Origin: Ferrimicrobium sp.
Lineage (GTDB): Bacteria > Actinomycetota > Acidimicrobiia > Acidimicrobiales > Acidimicrobiaceae
Direction of reading: 5' to 3'
Assembly: GCF_027364955.1 (NCBI RefSeq)
Contig: NZ_DAHXOI010000008.1
Coordinates: 1 to 64,000 of the forward strand
Length of the DNA stretch: 64,000 nucleotides
A model generated the notes under the pieces. It made no database searches, had not been told where the DNA came from, and saw only the letters and a list, made by a program, of their open reading frames with translations. A program made the translations under genes and the position numbers. This document shows positions 16,085-25,042 of this stretch, piece after piece (within the stretch, counting starts at the first letter, position 1; every line of letters begins with the position of its first letter).

Positions 16085-16504
16085 ATGGAGAGGTCGGAGT
16101 ACCTCTCAACGGTTCGTGCGCGCCATGACGACGGTTACATCTATCTGGCAGACCTCACCTGCGTCGACTATTTGAATGATCAGACGCGGTTGATCGATGG
16201 GGATCTTCGACCTCAACGATTTGAGTTGGTTGTCAATCTTCGATCATTTGCGCCACCAGCTATCCTGCGTCTGCGGGTACAGGTACCAGAGGATGACCCC
16301 GTGGTCCCATCGATCTTTTCTCTGTACCCGGGGGCAGAGGCCATGGAACGAGAGGTCTTCGATCTGTTTGGTATCCGATTTGCGGATCATCCTGACCTCA
16401 CGCGCATCCTGTTGCCAGAGGACTGGGAAGGCCATCCACTCCGAAAAGACTATGGAGTGGGGAGAGTGCCGGTGCAGTTCAAGGAGGTGAAGCGTAATCG
16501 ATGA
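16085..16504 (+). CDS. nuoC: NADH-quinone oxidoreductase subunit C (short form)
   Basis: The conserved 30-kDa-subunit signature is intact: EREVFDLFGIRFADHPDLTR followed by LPEDWEGHPLRKDY. NuoC is a peripheral-arm subunit that packs against NuoD and helps shape the quinone site. With ATG 16085 (GAGGTGA 5 bases upstream) the protein has 139 residues, clearly shorter than the roughly 180-240 of many separate NuoC proteins. The missing part is N-terminal. An upstream extension would run into nuoB, so the shortness is real in this sequence. It overlaps nuoD by ATGA. Confidence 0.93.
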   Translation: MERSEYLSTVRARHDDGYIYLADLTCVDYLNDQTRLIDGDLRPQRFELVVNLRSFAPPAILRLRVQVPEDDPVVPSIFSLYPGAEAMEREVFDLFGIRFADHPDLTRILLPEDWEGHPLRKDYGVGRVPVQFKEVKRNR

Positions 16505-17853
16505 GTAGCTCGATTTACACGGTCATTCGACCGGATGGGGACAGTCGATTCGGGCTCGTGCAGGAGACCTCTGAAGGGCTCCAGGAGCTTGGCGCACGCT
16601 CAGCAACGACGGCCGCTGCCCTTGCGAAGGAGACAGGGTCGACGTTGCGCATTCCAGAGGGTGAAGCCGAGCTTGAGAGCGAATCCGATGATGGCCGCAT
16701 GATCATCAACATGGGTCCACAACACCCTTCGACTCACGGGGTACTGCGTATCATGCTGGAGATCGAAGGCGAGACGGTTCTCCGTTCCAAGCCCGTCGTT
16801 GGGTACCTCCACACAGGGATGGAGAAGACGGCCGAGAACCTGACCTATCTGCAGGGCACCACGAACGTGACTCGAATGGACTACCTGTCCCCATTAAACA
16901 ACGAGCTGGTCTTCTGTCTAGCAGCCGAGAGTCTGCTCGGTATCGAAATGCCTGAACGTGCGACCTGGATTCGGATGCTGATGTCAGAGCTCAATCGCAT
17001 CGCATCGCACGTCATGTGGCTGGCCACGAATGGGATGGATCTCGGTTCGACATCGATGATGATCTTTGGCTTCAGGGATCGCGAGATGGTGCTCTCGTTC
17101 TTCGAGAAGGCCTCTGGCCTCCGAATGAACAACAACTACATCCGTGTTGGCGGTGTCGCGGCAGACCTTCCTGATGGTTGGGAGGATGACGTCACCGCCA
17201 TCGTCGACACGATCGAGGCTCGGACCAAAGATTATGACGAACTCATCACTGGACAGCCGATATTTCGTGAGCGTGTGGTCGGTGTTGGCCTTTTGAGTCC
17301 TGCGCAAGCCGTTGCACTTTCAGCGTCAGGTCCGATTCTTCGAGCCTCAGGAGTGCCCTGGGATCTGCGCAAGGAGATGCCATATCTCTACTACGACCAG
17401 GTGGATTTTGACGTTATTGTCGGGAGCGTGGGCGATACTTACGATCGATATGCGGTCCGGCTTTTTGAAATTCGGGAGTCCATCTCCATTGTTCGCCAGA
17501 TACTCGACAAGATGCCAAAGGGCCCCTATCGAGCACTCGACCCCAAAGTGACGCCACCTCCGAGGGCGAGGATCGATGAATCGATGGAGGCATTGATCCA
17601 CCATTTCAAACTCTTCACCGAGGGTATTCGTATCCCTCCTGGTGAAAGCTATGTAGCCATCGAGTCACCTCGAGGTGAGTTGGGTTGTTATATGGTCTCC
17701 GATGGCTCAGCGAAGCCGTTCAGGATGCACATACGCGGACCATCTTTTGTGAATCTGCAGAGTCTCCCGGTGATGCTCCATGGTGGAATGTTGGCAGATG
17801 CCGTCGCAGTCATATCGTCAGTAGATCCGGTGATGGGAGAGGTGGATCGTTAG
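16501..17853 (+). CDS. nuoD: NADH-quinone oxidoreductase subunit D
   Basis: NuoD is the 49-kDa subunit that lines the quinone-binding cavity. The 450-residue protein has an N-terminal extension of about 65 residues before the core GRMIINMGPQHPSTHGVLR, whose His is at the quinone site. Then come GYLHTGMEKTAE, NVTRMDYLSPLNNE, the IASHVMWL helix, and the C-terminal ESPRGELGCYMVSDG and RGPSFVNLQ motifs near cluster N2. The start overlaps nuoC and the stop abuts nuoE directly. The N-terminal extension is unusual in length and resembles nothing I can name. It could compensate for the short NuoC. Confidence 0.96.
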   Translation: MSSSIYTVIRPDGDSRFGLVQETSEGLQELGARSATTAAALAKETGSTLRIPEGEAELESESDDGRMIINMGPQHPSTHGVLRIMLEIEGETVLRSKPVVGYLHTGMEKTAENLTYLQGTTNVTRMDYLSPLNNELVFCLAAESLLGIEMPERATWIRMLMSELNRIASHVMWLATNGMDLGSTSMMIFGFRDREMVLSFFEKASGLRMNNNYIRVGGVAADLPDGWEDDVTAIVDTIEARTKDYDELITGQPIFRERVVGVGLLSPAQAVALSASGPILRASGVPWDLRKEMPYLYYDQVDFDVIVGSVGDTYDRYAVRLFEIRESISIVRQILDKMPKGPYRALDPKVTPPPRARIDESMEALIHHFKLFTEGIRIPPGESYVAIESPRGELGCYMVSDGSAKPFRMHIRGPSFVNLQSLPVMLHGGMLADAVAVISSVDPVMGEVDR

Positions 17854-18459
17854 GTGTCGCGTTTCACAGGTGAAATGTTGAGTCGTGCAGAGGAGCTGGT
17901 GTCACTCTACCCAGATCCTCGCTCCGCGACTATCCCACTGTGCCATCTGGCACAGGAGCAGGATGGTTATGTAACGAATGAGGCTATGGCCCATATCGCT
18001 GAGCTCGTAGGATCAAGCGCGGCGGAGGTCCAAGGGACAGCCTCGTTCTATGACATGCTGAAGTTAGAACCGGTTGGGCAGTATGTGATCGGTGTCTGCA
18101 CAAATATTGCTTGCATGCTGCGCGGAGCCTATGAACTACTCGAGGATGCCGAAGCGGTCCTTGATACTCCGGTCGGAGCGACCACGCCCGATGGTCTGTT
18201 CACCCTGGAGGAGGTGGAGTGTATTGCCCACTGTGATCGGGCACCGGCGGCACAGGTTAACTATCGCTATTTCGGCCCGCTCGACCGGCCCAGTTTTGAG
18301 ACCCTCGTAGCCAAGCTTCGCAACGGTGAACTCGATGACGAGGTTCCACCGCATGGAACGCTCCTGCGGGTTCGCAGAGAGGCACCTGGCGTGATCCCGA
18401 TGGAGGAGATCGATCGCTACCGAGCCCAGGAGGCAGAGCGGGAGAAGCAAAGTGACTGA
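17854..18459 (+). CDS. nuoE: NADH-quinone oxidoreductase subunit E
   Basis: The 24-kDa thioredoxin-fold subunit binds the [2Fe-2S] cluster N1a of the NADH dehydrogenase module. Ligands are Cys82 and Cys87 (CTNIAC) and Cys123 and Cys127 (ECIAHC). An N-terminal helical region with YPDPRSATIPLCHLAQEQ precedes it, and a charged C-terminal tail of about 40 residues follows. GTG 17854 starts right after the nuoD stop. The gene overlaps nuoF by 8 bases, so translation is likely coupled with its partner subunit. Confidence 0.96.
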   Translation: MSRFTGEMLSRAEELVSLYPDPRSATIPLCHLAQEQDGYVTNEAMAHIAELVGSSAAEVQGTASFYDMLKLEPVGQYVIGVCTNIACMLRGAYELLEDAEAVLDTPVGATTPDGLFTLEEVECIAHCDRAPAAQVNYRYFGPLDRPSFETLVAKLRNGELDDEVPPHGTLLRVRREAPGVIPMEEIDRYRAQEAEREKQSD

Positions 18460-19747
18460 GCGAATTGTCGGAGCTCGTCTGCAGTATGAGGACTCTGCGA
18501 CCCTGGAGCGGTTTTTGGCCACTGGTGGTGACGATGGACTTCGCAAAGCAGTGCTCGAGATGCGTCCCGAAGAGGTCGCAGCCGAGGTCATGACCGCCAA
18601 CCTCCTTGGGCGTGGCGGCGCGGGGTTTGAAGCTGGTCGCAAGTGGTCGATGTTGCGCAAGGCCCCCCGTCGTTATCTGGTGATCAATGGGGATGAAAGC
18701 GAACCGGCGACTTTTAAGGACCATCTCTTAGTCGAGCGCGATCCCCATCAACTCGTCGAGGGAGCGACCATCGCAGCCTACGCAATTGAGGCCTCTTTTG
18801 TGGTGATCTATCTGCGAGGAGAGTTCGCGCTCGGCCTCGAGCGGGTGCAGCAGGCGATCAATGAAGCGTATGCGAGGAATGCACTGGGACGCTCGATCTT
18901 TGGGTCCTCGTTCTCGGTTGACATCGTCTTGCAGCCGGGAGCGGGCGCCTATATCTGTGGTGAGGAGACATCGCTGATTGAGTCCTTAGAGGGCAAGCGT
19001 GGGTTTCCAAGGATTAAGCCACCGTACTTCCCGGCGGTCATCGGCCTCTACGGTGAACCTACCATCGTCAACAATGTGGAGACGGTCTCGAACTTGCCCT
19101 GGATCATCAATCGAGGTGGCGAAGCATTTAAAGAACTTGGACAAGGTCGCTCAACCGGTACGCGACTCTTTGCGCTCTCCGGACAGGTGCAAAGGCCCGG
19201 GCCTTACGAGGTTGAGATGACAAAGATCACCTTTCGAGACTTGATTTATGGTAAAGAGTACGGGCAAGGGCTGCATCCTGATCGGTCTCTTTTGGCGTTT
19301 ATCCCGGGAGGCGTTTCGGCACCATGGTTTTTTCCAGAGCACCTCGATATCCCGCTCGGGCAGGATGAGGTAGCCAAGGCCGGTTCGATGCTAGGGTCGG
19401 GGTCGGTCATTGTGATGGATGATTCCTCCTGCCCGGTCCGGTCGGCTTGGCGTATTGCAAGGTTCTTTGCCCGAGAGTCGTGCGGACAATGCACCCCGTG
19501 TCGTGAGGGAGGCGCCTGGATTGACAAGATTCTGCGACGTATCGAGGAAGGGGAGGGAAGAGAGGCTGATCTCGATCTTCTTCTTGACCTGTGCGACAAC
19601 ATCTCGCCTGGGATCAAGTGGCCTCCGGCACAGACGACGATCTGCGTGCTAGGGCCTTCGATTCCTCCGTCGGTCAATGCAGCGATTCAGCATTTTCGTG
19701 ATGATTTTTTGATCCATATCAAGGAAGGACGGTGCCCTCATGCCTGA
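18452..19747 (+). CDS. nuoF: NADH-quinone oxidoreductase subunit F
   Basis: NuoF is the 51-kDa subunit that oxidises NADH. It contains the NADH/FMN-binding glycine-rich loop LLGRGGAGFEAGRKW, the FMN region NGDESEPATFKD and GAGAYICGEETSLIES, and the N3 [4Fe-4S] ligands Cys344, Cys347 and Cys350 in ESCGQCTPC plus Cys398 in QTTICVLG. At 431 residues it is of normal length. GTG 18452 lies inside the end of nuoE, and the gene overlaps nuoG by 8 bases. Confidence 0.97.
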   Translation: MTERIVGARLQYEDSATLERFLATGGDDGLRKAVLEMRPEEVAAEVMTANLLGRGGAGFEAGRKWSMLRKAPRRYLVINGDESEPATFKDHLLVERDPHQLVEGATIAAYAIEASFVVIYLRGEFALGLERVQQAINEAYARNALGRSIFGSSFSVDIVLQPGAGAYICGEETSLIESLEGKRGFPRIKPPYFPAVIGLYGEPTIVNNVETVSNLPWIINRGGEAFKELGQGRSTGTRLFALSGQVQRPGPYEVEMTKITFRDLIYGKEYGQGLHPDRSLLAFIPGGVSAPWFFPEHLDIPLGQDEVAKAGSMLGSGSVIVMDDSSCPVRSAWRIARFFARESCGQCTPCREGGAWIDKILRRIEEGEGREADLDLLLDLCDNISPGIKWPPAQTTICVLGPSIPPSVNAAIQHFRDDFLIHIKEGRCPHA

Positions 19748-22256
19748 TGAGTTGGTCGCCGTGACGGTCGATGGTCACTCCTTTCACGTGCGCAAGGGAG
19801 TAAAGGTCATCGATGCGCTCGATGATGTCGGGGTCCATGTACCTCGATTTTGTTACCACCCGCGCATGAGTGCGGTTGGGATGTGTCGGATGTGTCTGGT
19901 GGAGGTGCAGGGACCGCGTGGACCCTCTCTACAGCCATCATGTTTTATCGATATCGCCGACGGCATGGAGATCCGCACCGAATCGGAATCGGTCAAGAAG
20001 GCCCAGCATGGTGTCCTTGAGTTTCTGCTTGCGAACCACCCCTTGGACTGTCCAGTCTGTGATAAGGGTGGCGAGTGTCCCCTCCAGGACCAGGCCTTTG
20101 CCCATGGCTCAGGCGAGACCCGCTTCGTGGAAGAGAAACGACATTACGCAAAGCCGATCCCGATCTCGCGGTTGATCAAACTCGATCGCGAGCGCTGTAT
20201 CCAGTGTGACCGGTGTACGCGGTTTGCTGATGAGATCGCCGGCGAGCCCCTCATCGACTTTGCTGGTCGCGGCGGAACGTTGCGTATCTCAACATTTTCG
20301 GACGTGGATTTCGACTCCTACTTCTCCGGCAACGTGGCGCAAATCTGTCCAGTAGGTGCGCTTACGGCGACGCCGTATCGCTTTAAGGCACGGCCATGGG
20401 ACCTTTTGCAGTCGTCCTCGACCTGTCTGCAGTGTGACATGGGTTGCCAGGTCAGCCTCCAATCGAGCCAGAACGAGTTGACAAGAATGCTGGGGATCGA
20501 CTCTGACGCCATCAATCATGGCTGGCTCTGTGATCGTGGCAGGTTCTCTACCAGTGAGATCAACAACCTTGAGGGTCGGGTGAGCCGACCACGGGTACGG
20601 GATCAAGACACCGTGGTGGATGTCTCATGGGCGAGGGCGTTACGGCTTGCGGCGGCGGCCATCAAACAAGCTATTGATGAGCGTGGTGCCTCCACAGTCG
20701 CCCTCCTTTCGGGGGCCTCAATGACGCTCGAAGATACCTACGCATGGGCGAAGCTTGGGAGCGATGTAGTGCGCACGAACGCCGTCGATGGAGCCGCTGA
20801 CGTGCGCATTGATGGGACACTGCTCTTGGCAAACCCGGCAACGATCAACGAGGCGTTGCGTGCAAAGACACTGGTCTTGTTCAACGTTGATCCAAAGAAC
20901 GAACTTCCAGTGATGCATCTGCGTTTGCGGGCCGCTATGCGTAATGGGCTTCGGGTCGTTGAGGTGAACACGACACCAACTGACCTTACGCCAATGGTCG
21001 ATCGCTGGGTCGCCATTCAGCCGGAGGACTTGGCCAATACCATCGACGCGGCGGTGGCTGCTGTAGGAGATGATCTCGATGGCGTGGTGGTCATGGCAGG
21101 CTGTCGTGAACGAGCGATCAGTACGTCCTTGAACACGGCGTTGGTGGCAGCGATGTTGCACCGACTCCCGGACGCGAAGGTGCTGAGCGGTGTGGCTCGT
21201 GGGACGAACGCGTTGGCGGTGGGATTCACCCCAAACGCGCCCCAGGGAATCCGTGCGACGGATGGCGTCGCTCCATCGTTGTGCGCGGATGCGATTCTGG
21301 CGGGTGCGCTCCGAGGCGAGATAGCGGTACTGATGATACTCGATACGGATCTGATGCGTCTTGGACTCTCCGAGGAGGATCTTGTGACCCTAGGACAGCG
21401 AACGACCGTCATCGCGTTGAGCTCGTTCGAGTCGGCAACGACCCAGCACGCCTCTGTTGTGTTGCCGTTAAGTGCCTATGGCGAACAGCAGGGCTCGACA
21501 CTCAACATCGAATGGCGACATCTCCGCCTTGGTCGGCAGGTGGAACCGGTTGCTCAGGCACGGCCAGCGTGGGTGGTGGCGACAGAGCTCGCCTCTGCAC
21601 TCGGTGATGAACTGGGGTTCTTGACGTTGGCGGATATCACGCGCGGTCTGAGTCAGTCTGGTGGGCTGCTCGCAGGGCTCGGCTATCAGTACTTTGCGGA
21701 GGGTCTGGATGGACCACTCTTTCCAAGAACACGGACCGAACCGGTGGCGACCCGCCGAATCCTCGATCCGATGGCGACGCCAGGCATCGCGTCCATCGAT
21801 CGTCAGGGGGCCAATTTTGGCTCCGGTAACGTCATCGAACCCAGTGAGGCCCCAGGTTTTGGACTCGGTGGAGGGGAGACGCCAAAGGCCCTTGCTTCGG
21901 CTTCGGTTCCCAAATGGGAGGGGCCGGTTGCGCTGGATCCACTCTCCGATGGGGAGTATTGGCTGCGATTGGTGCCCCGACTCTATGATCCGACGCCCGA
22001 GCTGATGGCCAATCCCTTCTTGAAGGCTGCAGTTCGTGAACCGGTACTTGCCCTAGCCCCCGCCCAGGCTGAAAGCCTTGGATTGGCCGAGGGGGACCGG
22101 TGTCGCCTCGTGGGTGCGGAGACGGTCGATATGCTAGTTCAGCTCGTCAAGGAGGATGCGATGGCCTTGACGGTTCGTGGAGTGACGCCGGGGACACTGC
22201 GGCTCTTAGGTGATCAATCGTGGGTCAAGGTGAGGGTGGAGAAAAGCAATGGGTAG
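19740..22256 (+). CDS. nuoG: NADH-quinone oxidoreductase subunit G
   Basis: The 838-residue 75-kDa subunit holds several iron-sulfur clusters. The N-terminal ferredoxin-like part has CYHPRMSAVGMCRMCLVEV for a [2Fe-2S] centre. CPVCDKGGECPLQD and RCIQCDRCTRFADEIAG follow for [4Fe-4S] centres, with an additional CLQCDMGCQ-type cluster motif at the start of the molybdopterin-oxidoreductase-like domain. That large domain (about 220-690) keeps the fold but, as in other NuoG proteins, is not expected to bind molybdenum. The C-terminal domain (about 715-838) looks like the molybdopterin dinucleotide-binding barrel. It overlaps nuoF and nuoH by 8 bases each. Confidence 0.95.
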   Translation: MPDELVAVTVDGHSFHVRKGVKVIDALDDVGVHVPRFCYHPRMSAVGMCRMCLVEVQGPRGPSLQPSCFIDIADGMEIRTESESVKKAQHGVLEFLLANHPLDCPVCDKGGECPLQDQAFAHGSGETRFVEEKRHYAKPIPISRLIKLDRERCIQCDRCTRFADEIAGEPLIDFAGRGGTLRISTFSDVDFDSYFSGNVAQICPVGALTATPYRFKARPWDLLQSSSTCLQCDMGCQVSLQSSQNELTRMLGIDSDAINHGWLCDRGRFSTSEINNLEGRVSRPRVRDQDTVVDVSWARALRLAAAAIKQAIDERGASTVALLSGASMTLEDTYAWAKLGSDVVRTNAVDGAADVRIDGTLLLANPATINEALRAKTLVLFNVDPKNELPVMHLRLRAAMRNGLRVVEVNTTPTDLTPMVDRWVAIQPEDLANTIDAAVAAVGDDLDGVVVMAGCRERAISTSLNTALVAAMLHRLPDAKVLSGVARGTNALAVGFTPNAPQGIRATDGVAPSLCADAILAGALRGEIAVLMILDTDLMRLGLSEEDLVTLGQRTTVIALSSFESATTQHASVVLPLSAYGEQQGSTLNIEWRHLRLGRQVEPVAQARPAWVVATELASALGDELGFLTLADITRGLSQSGGLLAGLGYQYFAEGLDGPLFPRTRTEPVATRRILDPMATPGIASIDRQGANFGSGNVIEPSEAPGFGLGGGETPKALASASVPKWEGPVALDPLSDGEYWLRLVPRLYDPTPELMANPFLKAAVREPVLALAPAQAESLGLAEGDRCRLVGAETVDMLVQLVKEDAMALTVRGVTPGTLRLLGDQSWVKVRVEKSNG

Positions 22257-23466
22257 CGATCCATTATTAGCGGGACCCATCACATGGGTTGTCGTGTTGA
22301 TCGTAGTGATCAAGGTGCTCGTCGCCTTTATCGCACTGATGGTGTCGGTTTTGCTTGCGATCTGGATTGAGCGCAAGGTGATCTCCGACATGCAGAACCG
22401 CATTGGTCCCAACCGCGCTGGACCTTTTGGAATCCTGCAGAGTTTGGCCGATGGGATTAAGCTCTTCTTCAAGGAAGACCTGATCCCCGAGCGCTCCGAT
22501 AAGTTCATCTTTAAGTTGGCCCCGTATCTGTCGGTGATTCCCGCCTTCATCACCTTTACGTTGGTACCGGTCGGAGGGATGGTCGATATCTTTGGCCACA
22601 GGACCGAACTCCAGGTGGCCGACCCACCGATCGGAATCCTGCTGCTACTGGCGATGTCTTCGATATCGGTCTATGGCGTCATGCTTGCCGGTTGGTCATC
22701 GGGATCGAAGTATCCGCTGATCGGTTCGGTGCGGGCCTCGGCGCAGATGATCTCCTACGAGGCTGCGATGGGGCTATCGATTGCCTCAGTCGTGCTCTTG
22801 ACTGGCTCGCTATCGACGAGAAATATGGTGTCCCAACAGCTTGGGACGTTCTTTGGATTTATCCCACACTGGAATATCATTCGCTTAGGGGTGATCCCCT
22901 TCCTTGTCTTCATTATCGCTATCACCGCGGAGGTGAACCGCCCTCCCTTTGACCTCGTCGAGGCGGAGCAGGAGTTGGTCGGAGGTTTTCATACCGAGTA
23001 CTCCTCCATCAGATTTGCTCTCTTCTATCTCGCGGAGTACATGAACACGATCACGATGTCGGCCATCATGGTGACGATGTTCTTTGGGGGGCCAGATGGT
23101 CCTGATCCACGTTTCTTGCATTGGCTGTGGCCAATCATCTGGTTCATCGTCAAGACAGCCATCTTTTTCTTCATCTATGTCTGGTTCCGTGCAGCACTTC
23201 CTCGTTTGCGCTATGACCAGCTGATGGACCTCGGCTGGAAGGTGTTGATCCCGGTGATGCTGGTGTGGCTGTTGGTGGTCGCCGCCATGCGCGTCTCTAG
23301 ACCGCTCGGGTTTGGCATGGTGGGTCTTGGTATCGTTGGCGGGTTGCTACTCTATCGGGCCATTGCGGTGGGTCGCGATCGGAGTACATCGCGAGAGCTG
23401 GCTCGACCTTCGCGAGTTGAACTTGAACCACCTGGGGACAGGAGGGAGGAACATGGGGATTCTTAG
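22249..23466 (+). CDS. nuoH: NADH-quinone oxidoreductase subunit H
   Basis: NuoH is the membrane subunit that docks the peripheral arm and forms the inner end of the quinone channel. The 405-residue product has about eight membrane helices and the family motifs WIERKVISDMQNRIGPNRAGPF and EVNRPPFDLVEAEQELVGGFHTEYS, whose acidic residues belong to the proton/quinone-coupling region. A hydrophilic C-terminal tail of about 35 residues follows the last helix. The start overlaps nuoG by 8 bases, and the tail overlaps the nuoI start by 14 bases. Confidence 0.96.
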   Translation: MGSDPLLAGPITWVVVLIVVIKVLVAFIALMVSVLLAIWIERKVISDMQNRIGPNRAGPFGILQSLADGIKLFFKEDLIPERSDKFIFKLAPYLSVIPAFITFTLVPVGGMVDIFGHRTELQVADPPIGILLLLAMSSISVYGVMLAGWSSGSKYPLIGSVRASAQMISYEAAMGLSIASVVLLTGSLSTRNMVSQQLGTFFGFIPHWNIIRLGVIPFLVFIIAITAEVNRPPFDLVEAEQELVGGFHTEYSSIRFALFYLAEYMNTITMSAIMVTMFFGGPDGPDPRFLHWLWPIIWFIVKTAIFFFIYVWFRAALPRLRYDQLMDLGWKVLIPVMLVWLLVVAAMRVSRPLGFGMVGLGIVGGLLLYRAIAVGRDRSTSRELARPSRVELEPPGDRREEHGDS

Positions 23467-24136
23467 TGGTCTAGGCGGCTTCAAGATAACCTTTAAACAG
23501 ATGGCGGAGCCACGCGTGACTCGCCAATATCCTGAGGAGAAGAGGCCCAAGCCGCCCCGGTTTCATGGTCGCCATGTTCTCAATCGGTATCCCGATGGTA
23601 TGGAAAAGTGCATTGGCTGTGAACTCTGTGCCGGTGTTTGTCCCGCTCGGTGTATCTATGTGCGTGGAGCTGACAACGATCCCGAGGCGCCAGTGTCACC
23701 CGGTGAGCGGTTTGGTTTTGTCTATGAGATCAACTACTTACGCTGCATCCACTGTGATCTCTGCGTGGAGGCATGCCCGACTGAGGCCATCACTGAATCC
23801 AAGATGTTTGAGTTCTCCTTCACCAGTCGGGAGGATGCGATCTACACGAAGGCCGAACTCGTCGTTGATGATGAGGGACATCCACGTCGGACCCCCTTTG
23901 AGGATTGGCATGACGATGATGAAGAGGACACCTCAGGATGGGTGCGAGCCACCGCTCCTTCGGGGGATCCACACTTCGAAGGGGTTGCTGGATGGTCTGG
24001 CGAACTAGGCCATGGCGTTCGACTGCCCGAGAGGGGTCAGTCGGATATCTCAGAGGACGAGATGGCTGCCGTGTTCTCGTTACGTGATGTCCTCTCGGAT
24101 CGTATTGCGCGAAAGATTGGAGGGAAGGTCTGGTGA
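23453..24136 (+). CDS. nuoI: NADH-quinone oxidoreductase subunit I
   Basis: NuoI carries the two [4Fe-4S] clusters N6a and N6b that relay electrons to N2. Both ferredoxin motifs are complete: Cys53, Cys56, Cys59, Cys63 in CIGCELCAGVC, and Cys98, Cys101, Cys104, Cys108 in CIHCDLCVEAC. ATG 23453 is supported by the strong AGGAGGGAGG just upstream. The longer frame from 23312 is simply the end of nuoH in another frame. At 227 residues it has a C-terminal acidic extension of about 60 residues beyond the ferredoxin core. It overlaps nuoJ by four bases (GTGA). Confidence 0.96.
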   Translation: MGILSGLGGFKITFKQMAEPRVTRQYPEEKRPKPPRFHGRHVLNRYPDGMEKCIGCELCAGVCPARCIYVRGADNDPEAPVSPGERFGFVYEINYLRCIHCDLCVEACPTEAITESKMFEFSFTSREDAIYTKAELVVDDEGHPRRTPFEDWHDDDEEDTSGWVRATAPSGDPHFEGVAGWSGELGHGVRLPERGQSDISEDEMAAVFSLRDVLSDRIARKIGGKVW

Positions 24137-24738
24137 TCCTCGCCTCGGTGATATCTGTACCTCAACTCATCGTCTTTATGGTGTCGGTGGTGATCATTGC
24201 TATCGGCGGTGTGGGGCTTCTGACGGCACGGTACCCTGTGCACGCTGCACTGTTTCTTGTGATGACCCTCTTTGGGGTAGCGATACTCTTCATCGAGGAG
24301 GGCGCTGAGTTTCTTGCGGCGGTGCAGGTGGTGGTCTATGCAGGAGCGGTGGTTGTCTTGTTCCTGTTCGTGATCATGTTGCTTGGCGTCGACCGTGAGG
24401 AGATTGCGAGTTTCGCGGGCGATACTGTGCGCGTGGCGCTTGCAGGAGCGGGCGTCGTCTTAATCCTCGCCGAGCTGTTCATTGTGGCGACCGGTGCTTG
24501 GGCGACCGGTGCGCATTCGACGGCGGGGAAACTGAGTGCAGGTTCGAATATTGGAGTGCTTGCACGCTCGGTCTTTACGACCTATCTTCTACCTTTTGAA
24601 CTGACCGCAGCCCTCCTGGTGATAGCGGTGGTGGGAGCCGTGATACTGTCTCGCCGCATGGGGGTCGAGACGGCAACACTTGACCAGGCGCCGGTTGGCC
24701 AGTCATCGGTTGGCCCGGATCAGGAGGCTGGACAGTGA
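24133..24738 (+). CDS. nuoJ: NADH-quinone oxidoreductase subunit J
   Basis: A 201-residue hydrophobic protein with five predicted membrane helices, including the conserved stretch [20 protein letters not shown] and [19 protein letters not shown], the family hallmark containing the pi-bulge helix involved in coupling. The C-terminal tail beyond the last helix is short and polar. The GTG start overlaps the nuoI stop, and the stop overlaps nuoK by four bases. It sits between NuoH and NuoK in the membrane arm. Confidence 0.95.
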   Translation: MILASVISVPQLIVFMVSVVIIAIGGVGLLTARYPVHAALFLVMTLFGVAILFIEEGAEFLAAVQVVVYAGAVVVLFLFVIMLLGVDREEIASFAGDTVRVALAGAGVVLILAELFIVATGAWATGAHSTAGKLSAGSNIGVLARSVFTTYLLPFELTAALLVIAVVGAVILSRRMGVETATLDQAPVGQSSVGPDQEAGQ

Positions 24739-25040
24739 CGATCCCTGGGAGTTGGTATCTGGTAGTGGCAGCACTGCTGTTTGGTCTTGGGACCTTCGGG
24801 GTGTTGACCCGGCGCAACGTCATTGTCATGTTTATGTCTGTTGAGCTGATGTTGAATGCGGTCAACTTGACCTTTGTCACCTATGCCAGGATGCTCAACG
24901 ATGTTGGCGGCCAGATCGCGGTGTTCTTTGTACTCGTGGTCGCGGCTGCTGAGGTGGTCGTTGGACTTGGGATCATTGTTGCGATCTTTCGACATCGTGC
25001 GACCGTCACCGTCGATGATATTTCGAGTTTGAAGGGCTAG
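24735..25040 (+). CDS. nuoK: NADH-quinone oxidoreductase subunit K
   Basis: A 101-residue protein with three membrane helices. The second helix contains the conserved Glu in [14 protein letters not shown] and the third the Glu in [14 protein letters not shown], both part of the central hydrophilic axis that moves protons. Length is typical of NuoK. GTG 24735 overlaps nuoJ, and two bases separate it from nuoL. Confidence 0.96.
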   Translation: MTIPGSWYLVVAALLFGLGTFGVLTRRNVIVMFMSVELMLNAVNLTFVTYARMLNDVGGQIAVFFVLVVAAAEVVVGLGIIVAIFRHRATVTVDDISSLKG

Positions 25041-25042
25041 AC

